Below are positions 20,088-27,769 of a stretch of DNA of 50,253 nucleotides, in pieces. The DNA is from Candidatus Omnitrophota bacterium. GTDB lineage: Bacteria; Ratteibacteria; UBA8468; B48-G9; JAFGKM01. Each line of letters opens with the position of its first letter. Position 1 is the stretch's first letter. The notes below the pieces were generated by a model. The model was not told the origin of the DNA. It did no database searches and worked only from the letters and a program-made list of their open reading frames with translations. Location: contig JAFGKM010000038.1 of NCBI GenBank assembly GCA_016928555.1, positions 1 through 50,253 of the forward strand. Direction: 5' to 3'. Position numbers and translations under genes: made by a program.

Positions 20088-20178
20088 GTGTTTGAGGAAA
20101 TGGGAAGCCCAAAAAACATGGGGCCGCTTCCGCCCCTTCCAGCCTCTAAAGAGCTGGCTTTCCCTCTTTCCCAAACAC
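20088..20178. ncRNA. candidate structured RNA/branched palindrome of unknown class
   Basis: Outer GTGTTTG/CAAACAC, inner GGGAAGCC/GGCTTTCCC, two terminal hairpins GGGGC/GCCCC and CCAGC/GCTGG. Confidence 0.4.
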
Positions 20179-20254
20179 AAGTTTTAAAGCTGTCATTACG
20201 CTAATTGTGCTCAGACTGCTTTCTCCATAACCGTAAGTGAGAGAGAGGTGAATT

Positions 20255-21568
20255 ATGAAAAGAAATGCGGTGATAGCGCAGAGCGGCGGTCCGACTTCGG
20301 TCATAAACAACAGCATCCGGGGAGTCATAGACACCCTTCAGAAATCAGAAAAGGTTGACAGGATATACGGGGCGAAAATGGGCATCCTGGGGGTGCTGAA
20401 AGAGGAGCTGTACGATATCTCGGCGCAGAAGCGCAAACAGATAAGACTCCTATCCTCAACTCCGTCGGCAGGCGTCATAGGAAGCTGCAGGTACAAGATT
20501 AAAAGCGACGAGGATATGGAGCGCGTCGTGGAAATTTTTGAAAAGCATAACGCCGGTTACTTTTTCTACTGCGGCGGAAACGATTCCATGGACACAGCAA
20601 ACAAGGTAAGCATCCTTGCAGCGAAGAAGGGGCTGGACATTATTTCCACCGGCATAGTGAAAACGATAGACAACGACGTCGGGGGGAAGCTTCAGGATAA
20701 CGGGACGTTCGCCGTATGCGACCACAACCCCGGCTACGGGAGCGTTGCAAGATACACAGCGACAAACATACTGGAAGCCAACGAAGAAAACAGGGCAAGC
20801 TATACGAGCGACCCGGTGCTGGTTATAAGCTCCATGGGCAGAAAAATCGGATTCATAACCGCCTCGGCAAGACTGGCAGACCCGGAAAGAAAGATGCCTC
20901 TGCTTATCCTGCTTCCGGAAGCGCTGAACAAGAACAAGCCGGAAGAGAACCTTGAATTCATAACGGCAAGAGTAAACGAGAAAATCTCCGGATACGGCAG
21001 ATGCATAATTGCGATAAGCGAGGGGCTGGAAATCGGAGACCTTGACATTCTCTGCGACAATTTCGGGCACGCCCAGTTCGGCGCCTCGGGCAAATCCGTT
21101 GAACAGGCGTTAATAAACTACCTGAACGGCTTGGACAGAAAAGACGCATCGGGACGTTCAAAAAGCCGGCTTATATGCAAAGGCATCGCAAGGTGCGAAA
21201 AACCCGGTACAAAGCAGAGAAGAGAGCTTGCGACAACCTCTTCCGTAGACCTTGAAGAGGCCTATCAGGCTGGCGTATACGGCGCAGGCATAGCGCTGGA
21301 AGGGCAGGGCGGATATATGTCCACCATACTGCGCAAACCGGGAGCAAAATACGAAGCGGTTTACGACAAGGTTGAACTCGGGATAGTTGCAAATGCGGAC
21401 AGGAAATTTCCGGAACGGTGGATTGCCGAAAACAGGGTGGACGTCACCGACGAATTTATAAAGTGGGCTCTGCCTTTAATCGGCGGACCGCTCCCTGAAT
21501 TTGCTCGCTTTGAAGAAAAATTCGCTCCGAAAAAGTGCAAAGACTATATACCCGCGGCGAACCGGTAA
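20255..21568 (+). CDS. 6-phosphofructokinase, PPi-dependent type
   Basis: SGGPTSVINNSIRG; GGNDS (Asp) and IVKTIDND (Lys) match PPi-type rather than ATP-type residues. Confidence 0.85.
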   Translation: MKRNAVIAQSGGPTSVINNSIRGVIDTLQKSEKVDRIYGAKMGILGVLKEELYDISAQKRKQIRLLSSTPSAGVIGSCRYKIKSDEDMERVVEIFEKHNAGYFFYCGGNDSMDTANKVSILAAKKGLDIISTGIVKTIDNDVGGKLQDNGTFAVCDHNPGYGSVARYTATNILEANEENRASYTSDPVLVISSMGRKIGFITASARLADPERKMPLLILLPEALNKNKPEENLEFITARVNEKISGYGRCIIAISEGLEIGDLDILCDNFGHAQFGASGKSVEQALINYLNGLDRKDASGRSKSRLICKGIARCEKPGTKQRRELATTSSVDLEEAYQAGVYGAGIALEGQGGYMSTILRKPGAKYEAVYDKVELGIVANADRKFPERWIAENRVDVTDEFIKWALPLIGGPLPEFARFEEKFAPKKCKDYIPAANR

Positions 21569-21594
21569 ATAAAAGTATTTTTTATTATATAATT

Positions 21595-21616
21595 GTAGCG
21601 GTGCGATTCATCGCAC
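21595..21616 (+). repeat. REP-like element: GTAGCG-GTGCGAT-TC-ATCGCAC
   Basis: Same GTAG+hairpin as 9690 and 41506-41546. Confidence 0.75.
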
Positions 21617-21625
21617 AAAAAACCG

Positions 21626-21639
21626 TGGCATAAATGCCA
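21626..21639. repeat. TGGCAT-AA-ATGCCA palindrome (variant REP hairpin, degenerate)
   Basis: 6-bp perfect arms; same stem core as 41392 and 42736. Confidence 0.5.
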
Positions 21640-21645
21640 GTTACC

Positions 21646-21693
21646 AAATCCCCCCATACCCCCCTTTGACAAAGGGGGGACAAGAGGGGATTT
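21646..21693. repeat. palindromic element family A
   Basis: AAATCCCCCCATACCCCCCTTTGACAAAGGGGGGACAAGAGGGGATTT. Confidence 0.85.
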
Positions 21694-21712
21694 CAAGGAG
21701 GAAAAGAACACG

Positions 21713-22750
21713 ATGGATTTTGTTAAACTGACTGACGAGCAGATAAAACACGACCCGGAACAACAGCTGAAAAATTTCAAAAGGACAAAAGACTTCCTCG
21801 TTGCGATTGACACCGACGGCTGTGTCACCGACAATATGAGCGGCAAGCAGATGCTTATTTTCCATCCGCAGTACATGGAATTCTACCAGCTGTGGGATAT
21901 GGAATCGTATTTCAGGGAGGTTGCCGAATACTACAACCTTTTTTCGGTTCAAAGGGGATGCAACAGATTCCTTGCCATTCAGTACACGCTCAGGGCGCTC
22001 CACCTGCGTCTGGACGCCCGGAAGGCGGCAGAGGAAAACAACGTTGAAATTCCCGCTCAGGAACCTCTGGACAAGTACATTGAATACTGCGAAAAAAATA
22101 AGCTCGGCCTCGGCAATCCGAGCCTTGTAAAATATCTCAACACCATGCCCAAAGATCTTTACCTTTATAAGCTTCTGGGCTGGAGCGAAGCGGTCAACAG
22201 AATGTTCCCTTACATAAAGATACCTCCTTTTGAAAACGTTGAGGAGTGTCTGAAAATAATGGCTGAAAAAGCGGACGTTATGGTTGTCTCGCAGACGCCT
22301 TACGAAGACCTCGTAAACTTCTGGGGAGATAATAATCTTCTTAAATATATAAAAGCGATAGCGGGCCAGGAGATGGGCAAAAAGGGACATCACATAGAGA
22401 CTGTAAAAAAAGCCTGCGGATATGCCGAATCAAACATACTTATGCTCGGAGACGCCGACGGCGACCTGAAGGCCGTAAAACAAAACAACGGGCTCTTTTA
22501 TCCCATCCCGGCAGGCATTGAAAACGAGGCATGGAAAAAATTCCCGGGATATTTTGAAAAGTTCATAAATAGCGCTTACGCCGGCGAAACTGAAAAAATG
22601 CTGATTGAAGAATTTTCCGCAGTACTCCTGAAAACCCCGCCGTGGGAAGAGAAAGGGTACGTGCACGCGGACGCATACAGGGTAAAACAGGAGACGAGGA
22701 AACATCTTTACAAAAAACTTCACCCTGCCGGCAAATTACTGGTGTTATAG
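21713..22750 (+). CDS. HAD-superfamily hydrolase with large helical cap, function unknown
   Basis: AIDTDG motif I, VVSQTP motif II, GDADGD motif IV. Confidence 0.75.
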   Translation: MDFVKLTDEQIKHDPEQQLKNFKRTKDFLVAIDTDGCVTDNMSGKQMLIFHPQYMEFYQLWDMESYFREVAEYYNLFSVQRGCNRFLAIQYTLRALHLRLDARKAAEENNVEIPAQEPLDKYIEYCEKNKLGLGNPSLVKYLNTMPKDLYLYKLLGWSEAVNRMFPYIKIPPFENVEECLKIMAEKADVMVVSQTPYEDLVNFWGDNNLLKYIKAIAGQEMGKKGHHIETVKKACGYAESNILMLGDADGDLKAVKQNNGLFYPIPAGIENEAWKKFPGYFEKFINSAYAGETEKMLIEEFSAVLLKTPPWEEKGYVHADAYRVKQETRKHLYKKLHPAGKLLVL

Positions 22751-22771
22751 AGAAGAAGATACGGGGGATAC

Positions 22772-22824
22772 GGGGTCAACTCTTGACACTTGACAAAATG
22801 TGTCAAGTGTCAAGAGTTGACCCC
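22772..22824. repeat. perfect inverted repeat, 24-bp arms, 5-nt loop
   Basis: GGGGTCAACTCTTGACACTTGACA-aaatg-TGTCAAGTGTCAAGAGTTGACCCC. Confidence 0.95.
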
Positions 22825-22833
22825 ATACAGAAA

Positions 22834-24105
22834 ATGTATAAAGGAAAAGAAAACAGGGAAAAACCATTTACGGAAGAGGAACTTAAGGATATATGCGGGG
22901 AAAGCCTGACAGCGATAAAGGATTTTTCCGGCAAAAAAGTTCTGGTAATCATCCCGGATACCACGCGCTCCGGACCTACGGATCTTCTCTTCCGATATAT
23001 TCACGAAACGCTTTCGCCTAATGCAAAGAGTGTAGATTTTCTCATAGCTTTGGGCACACACCCTATCATGTCGGAAGACAAGATTGATTCCTTTCTGAAC
23101 ATTAACAAAAAAGACAGGGAAACGAAGTATAAAAATTCTTCCATCTTCCAGCATCATTGGGACAAGCCGGAAGAGATTGCTTATATAGGAACCATCTCAG
23201 CGTCAAAAATCAGGGAGATTTCAAACGGACTGCTCTCTGAAGAAATCCCCGTAACCATAAACAGTAAGGTTTTTGAATACGACGAGGTAATACTTGCGGG
23301 CCCTGTATTCCCGCACGAAGTGGTGGGCTTTTCCGGCGGATACAAATACCTGTTTCCGGGAATATCAGGCCCCGATTTTCTGCATAAGTTCCACTGGCTC
23401 GGCGCTCTCATCACCAACCCGAAAATCAACGGCACAAAAGACACGCCAGTGCGCCGCGCCCTCAACGAAGCCGCAAAACTGCTGAAAATCCCCCTCACGA
23501 TCGTATGCTACGTCGTGCAGAAAGGCGGCGTTTACGGATTTTACGCCGGAGACGAGGAGGCATGGTCAAAGGCGGCAGACCTTTCCTCACAGCTGAATAT
23601 AAAATACGTGGACGGGCCTTTCAAAACCGTACTTTCCATAGCGCCTGAAATGTACGAGGACATATGGACGGCCGGAAAGTGCATGTACAAGCTTGAGCCC
23701 GTGGTTGCGGACGGCGGCACGCTGATAATATACGCCCCGCACGTAAAAGAGGTTTCGCACACGCACGGGCATGAGATTGAAAAAGTCGGGTACCATACAA
23801 GGGATTACTTTCTGAAACAGAAGGAGTGCTTTGAAAATGTATCCGGGTGCATCCTCGCCCATTCAACCCACGTCAAGGGTATAGGGACATTTGACGGCGG
23901 AACCGAACGCCCGAGGGTAACCGTCGTGCTGGCAACGGGCATTCCGGAAGAGACCTGCAGGAAGATAAACCTCGGCTACCTGGACTACAGGACAATCGAC
24001 ATTGAAGAATATAAAAAGCGCAAGGACACCCTCGTGGTTGAAAAAGCCGGCGAGGTGCTGTACCGCCTTAAAGACGGTAAAATCCCCGACATAGACAAAC
24101 TTTAA
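22834..24105 (+). CDS. lactate racemase domain (LarA/DUF2088) protein
   Basis: IIPDTTRSGPTDLLFRYIHETL...IALGTHPIMSEDKI; listed N-terminus before MYKGKENREK is translated intergenic repeat. Confidence 0.8.
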   Translation: MYKGKENREKPFTEEELKDICGESLTAIKDFSGKKVLVIIPDTTRSGPTDLLFRYIHETLSPNAKSVDFLIALGTHPIMSEDKIDSFLNINKKDRETKYKNSSIFQHHWDKPEEIAYIGTISASKIREISNGLLSEEIPVTINSKVFEYDEVILAGPVFPHEVVGFSGGYKYLFPGISGPDFLHKFHWLGALITNPKINGTKDTPVRRALNEAAKLLKIPLTIVCYVVQKGGVYGFYAGDEEAWSKAADLSSQLNIKYVDGPFKTVLSIAPEMYEDIWTAGKCMYKLEPVVADGGTLIIYAPHVKEVSHTHGHEIEKVGYHTRDYFLKQKECFENVSGCILAHSTHVKGIGTFDGGTERPRVTVVLATGIPEETCRKINLGYLDYRTIDIEEYKKRKDTLVVEKAGEVLYRLKDGKIPDIDKL

Positions 24106-24106
24106 A

Positions 24107-25498
24107 ATGGTCAACTTCAAAAAAAAACATCCTGATTTCAGGGTGTATGAAAAATCTGCAAACAGAACGGAAGGCGGAGAAACAATACTGCTTGCGGAAA
24201 AAGACAACAAAAAGTTTGTGGTTTCAGGCAAAGAGGATTTCCGCTTTCAGCCTGCAGAAGAGAGTGCGGCTTTCCTGCGCGGCCTCTTCCCGTGGCTCAG
24301 GGCAAAACCCTGCGGCCTTAAGAATTCCTTCGGTTTCGGAGACCGGCTGGGCACAGCCACGCCCGGGCACATAAGAGCGCTTAAAAACCATGATTTCTTC
24401 CCCGTTTTCGCACAGCAGTCGGTGAGGGAGATAGAACGGACGGGACGTTCCTTTCAAAAAGTCATGGATGCCGCAGCAACCGGCTGTTTTCAAGAAGGAT
24501 ATAAAGGCGGATTCGGAGCCGACGCGGACCATATAAAAGACCTGAACAATATGCAGAAAGCTCTGTCTGCCGGCTTCACCTTTTTCACGCTGGACTCCTC
24601 GGACAAAATCCGCAATCCGGAAAAACTTAAAGGCGCGGAAAGGCAGAAAATTCTTCAAAAATACTCGCAGGAATATGAAAAAGCATACCTCGGCAGAAAA
24701 TACCCCTTCGGAGGAATAGCGTACGAATTTACAAAGGACGAACTCCAAAACCTTGTGCTCACCTATGCGGAGAGCATTGACTACATAGAGGAGTGTTACA
24801 GATTTCTTAAAGCGCGCTCTTCATCCTTTGATTTTGAGGTATCCGTAGACGAAACGCCGATACCGACGACGCCTCTTGCCCATATACTCATAGCGGACAC
24901 ACTGCGGGAAAGGGGAGTGGAGGTCCAGTCCCTTGCCTTCCGGTTCCCCGGAAGTTTTGAAAAAGGCATAGATTACAAGGGCGATGCGGAATTATTTGAA
25001 AGAGACCTTGCGGCGCATCAGTCCATACGCGAAAAAGCGGGGAATTACAAGATATCGCTTCATTCCGGAAGCGACAAGTTCTCCGTATACCCCGCCTTCA
25101 AAAAAATACTCGGGGACAAAATACACGTGAAAACCGCAGGAACAAGCTGGGTGGAAGCGGTAAAGGTCATAGCCGAAAAGAATTTCCCGCTATTTCTTGA
25201 AATTCTTGAATGCGGGATAACTAATTTTGAAAAACACGCCGCATCCTATGAAATCTCCGCAAAACCGGAACTGATTGATATGAAAAACCTGAAGAACACC
25301 GAAGTCGCCGCATTGTTTGCGGACAACAACATACGCCAGGTCGTCCACATAAGCTACGGCACAATCCTCTCTGAAGAAGATTCGGCGGGAAGGTTTATCT
25401 ATAGGAACAGGTTCTTTGAGGTTTTGAATAATAACGAGGAATTATATTACGGCTTTCTGGAAGCTCATTTGGGAAAACATCTTGAACTGCTGAAATAA
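24107..25498 (+). CDS. tagaturonate epimerase family (UxaE-like)
   Basis: NSFGFGDRLGTATPGHIRAL, FGADADHIK, TLDSSDKI. Confidence 0.8.
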   Translation: MVNFKKKHPDFRVYEKSANRTEGGETILLAEKDNKKFVVSGKEDFRFQPAEESAAFLRGLFPWLRAKPCGLKNSFGFGDRLGTATPGHIRALKNHDFFPVFAQQSVREIERTGRSFQKVMDAAATGCFQEGYKGGFGADADHIKDLNNMQKALSAGFTFFTLDSSDKIRNPEKLKGAERQKILQKYSQEYEKAYLGRKYPFGGIAYEFTKDELQNLVLTYAESIDYIEECYRFLKARSSSFDFEVSVDETPIPTTPLAHILIADTLRERGVEVQSLAFRFPGSFEKGIDYKGDAELFERDLAAHQSIREKAGNYKISLHSGSDKFSVYPAFKKILGDKIHVKTAGTSWVEAVKVIAEKNFPLFLEILECGITNFEKHAASYEISAKPELIDMKNLKNTEVAALFADNNIRQVVHISYGTILSEEDSAGRFIYRNRFFEVLNNNEELYYGFLEAHLGKHLELLK

Positions 25499-25501
25499 AA
25501 T

Positions 25502-26746
25502 CTATTCAAAACGGCTCGCCCATCCCGGCTTCGTCCACCTGAAAATGGTCAGCTCGGCATCCGACACCCCGGGCTCTCCCGGGGGATGCTGAGTCCTCAA
25601 AGCAGTATCATAGTGGACCATTCCGTTGTTGCTCACGACAATCTCGTTCGCCACAATGTCTCCGTAAATCTGTGCATTGTTTGAAACGACAATCTTGCCA
25701 TTGGGCGCATAAATAACTCCGACGATTGTGACCGAATTGTTTTCAATGGATTGCGTCTCGTTTGAAAGAATATATATTGCCAGGTTGGAAGCGCTCGGAG
25801 GGCTGTTAATATCCGAGCCGTTGCTCAGAATAATCTTGCTGCCTATGTATATCTCACTGACTCCGTTGAAAGTAAACGTGGTATTGTTATTCATTTTAAA
25901 AACCTGTTCAATGTACAGCCGCACATTGCCTGTCACGATAACGCTTGAGTTATTGTTCAGTTCAATATTCTTAAGCCTGTAGCTGCCCCCGGAGATTGTT
26001 ATGGAATTGTTATTATTAACCTGAAGATTGCCTCCGCTCAGCGTGTAGTTGCCTGAAGGCTGTATGCGGGAATCCCCATGCACGGGATAAGGAAGGACTT
26101 CAAGGTCGTCAGGCACATCAATCTGTGGCAGTTCTATTTCGGGAGCTGTATAATTCTTATTCCCCGTAATTCCATTGGAAGGGTCATAAATATCCGCAGG
26201 TTCTCCGGTGCTTACCGACGCATCCCCTCTCACTATTCCGTTGTTGTAAACCATAACGGAGTTGTTGCTTCTGACATCCCCGTCATTTCCCATGTTTGAA
26301 CCGCCGTACGGACCAAGCGCCGAATTGTAACTGTCAACAAAACCGTTATTCCATATGGTCACCCTGATACTCCCGAATATCCCGTGAGAAAATATGCCTC
26401 CACCGCCGCCATAGCCGAGCGTCAGTTTGACCGTTTCGCTTATATTGTTTACGGTCCCCGTGGAAATAACGTTTATGTCCTCATCCTCTTCCTCCAGCAC
26501 CACTGAAAATGAGCCGTCTCCCATATAAACAGGGGTTTCTTCAGGGTCCCATGTGATATCATCCGCAAGGTGCGCATACGCCCTGTATGCGCCGGCCTCG
26601 GCGAGATAAAAGGCCTTCTCTCTGTTCAGCCGCCTCCCCGCTCCTATTCTCTCCAGCCCGCCGAGGTATAATATGCCCAGGCCGATTATAACCATAATAA
26701 CTATCAATATCGCGGTTATCGGCAGAAGATACCCTTTATTATTCAT
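25502..26746 (-). CDS. PilX/DUF7305-type large minor pilin-like protein with Asn-rich repetitive passenger
   Basis: N-terminal TM GYLLPITAILIVIMVIIGLGILYLGG...EKAFYLAEAGAYRA; repeated NNxSxxIxG units; ATG at 26746 (ORF extension to 26812 is repeat DNA). Confidence 0.7.
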   Translation of the reverse strand: MNNKGYLLPITAILIVIMVIIGLGILYLGGLERIGAGRRLNREKAFYLAEAGAYRAYAHLADDITWDPEETPVYMGDGSFSVVLEEEDEDINVISTGTVNNISETVKLTLGYGGGGGIFSHGIFGSIRVTIWNNGFVDSYNSALGPYGGSNMGNDGDVRSNNSVMVYNNGIVRGDASVSTGEPADIYDPSNGITGNKNYTAPEIELPQIDVPDDLEVLPYPVHGDSRIQPSGNYTLSGGNLQVNNNNSITISGGSYRLKNIELNNNSSVIVTGNVRLYIEQVFKMNNNTTFTFNGVSEIYIGSKIILSNGSDINSPPSASNLAIYILSNETQSIENNSVTIVGVIYAPNGKIVVSNNAQIYGDIVANEIVVSNNGMVHYDTALRTQHPPGEPGVSDAELTIFRWTKPGWASRFE

Positions 26747-26772
26747 ATGCGTATTATCCCTTTTTGTCGTGG

Positions 26773-26797
26773 ATCCCTGCCTACAACATGCAGGGAT
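26773..26797. repeat. palindrome ATCCCTGC-ctacaacat-GCAGGGAT (family D)
   Basis: 8-bp perfect arms; CAGGGATGACA also at 41461. Confidence 0.75.
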
Positions 26798-26808
26798 GAC
26801 AGAAAACG

Positions 26809-27303
26809 TCAATTCCTCAGCCGCACAAGAAACTCGTTCTCCAGCAGTTTGCCGGCTTTTTCAACCTTGATATTTACGTTCACCGTATTAGTAAGTTCGG
26901 GATACTCGTAAAAATAAATTTCCGCCAGAGTATCCACGACAACCTCTGTCTTATCATTCTTGATATCTTCCAGAATAAGCTTACTGCCGCTCTTATAAAA
27001 TTCCTTTTCCCAGTTCATCTCCGGATCTTCATATCTGGCATTGATTCTTGCGCCTGCTTCCGGATCGCTGTCCTCCATTATATCCGATATTAAAAACTCG
27101 TTTGCCTCTTCCAGAATTGATTTAACCGTTAACGCCGCTATGTCCATATCCTCCTGCAGGGCTTTAATCTGTCTGCTTGTAAACCAGTCTCTGTACGCCG
27201 TATAAAGAAGAGTAGTTACCGCAAACAACCCTATAGCCGCGATAACAAGGACTACCATCAGCTCTATGAGGGTAACTCCTTTTCTGCAAATAACCTTTTT
27301 CAT
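26809..27303 (-). CDS. type IV pilin-like minor pilin (PilW-like)
   Basis: Prepilin N-terminus RKGVTLIELMVVLVIAAIGL. Confidence 0.75.
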   Translation of the reverse strand: MKKVICRKGVTLIELMVVLVIAAIGLFAVTTLLYTAYRDWFTSRQIKALQEDMDIAALTVKSILEEANEFLISDIMEDSDPEAGARINARYEDPEMNWEKEFYKSGSKLILEDIKNDKTEVVVDTLAEIYFYEYPELTNTVNVNIKVEKAGKLLENEFLVRLRN

Positions 27304-27306
27304 GCT

Positions 27307-27666
27307 TTACCTGTCGTATATATATGTGCTTAGAGAGACCTCTCCGCCCTGGCCCCATTCCACCAGCACGTTAACGCTTTTGAAAATAACATCGTCTTCA
27401 TTCACGATTTCAACGGAAGTAGTTCTCTCTCCGGTTAAATTGCCGATTGCAACATCTTCCTCCTCAACTCCTTCTTCTACCGAAGAATAGGCCAGCCCTT
27501 TTATTTTTTCCATTTTTTCAACGGCGGCCCATGTGGCGTACCTTTCAAGACGGGCGTTATAAAGATTCTTGCGGTTGGCAAAATAAAAAAAGGAGCTTCC
27601 TATCAATCCTATGGCAAGTATAATTGTTGCTATCAAAACCTCGACAAGAGTAAAACCTCGCTTCAT
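27307..27666 (-). CDS. type IV pilin-like minor pilin (PilV-like)
   Basis: Prepilin N-terminus MKRGFTLVEVLIATIILAIGLIG. Confidence 0.75.
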   Translation of the reverse strand: MKRGFTLVEVLIATIILAIGLIGSSFFYFANRKNLYNARLERYATWAAVEKMEKIKGLAYSSVEEGVEEEDVAIGNLTGERTTSVEIVNEDDVIFKSVNVLVEWGQGGEVSLSTYIYDR

Positions 27667-27669
27667 CTT

Positions 27670-27769
27670 AAAATCCCCCTTGAATCCCCCTTTTTAAAAG
27701 GGGGAGAGATTTATTCCTTTCTCCCTCTTCACCCCCCCCTTTGGCAAAGGGGGGCAGGGGGGGATTTCA
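27670..27769. repeat. tandem pair of family-A-like palindromes
   Basis: aaatcccccttgaatccccctttttaaaagggggagagattt and cccccccctttggcaaaggggggcaggggggg; directly upstream of pilV-like start on minus strand. Confidence 0.75.

Noticed and set aside
22642-22833. N-terminal extension of the LarA-like ORF
   Set aside because: It overlaps the HAD gene end and the hairpin repeat in another frame; low-complexity repeat translation rather than conserved protein.
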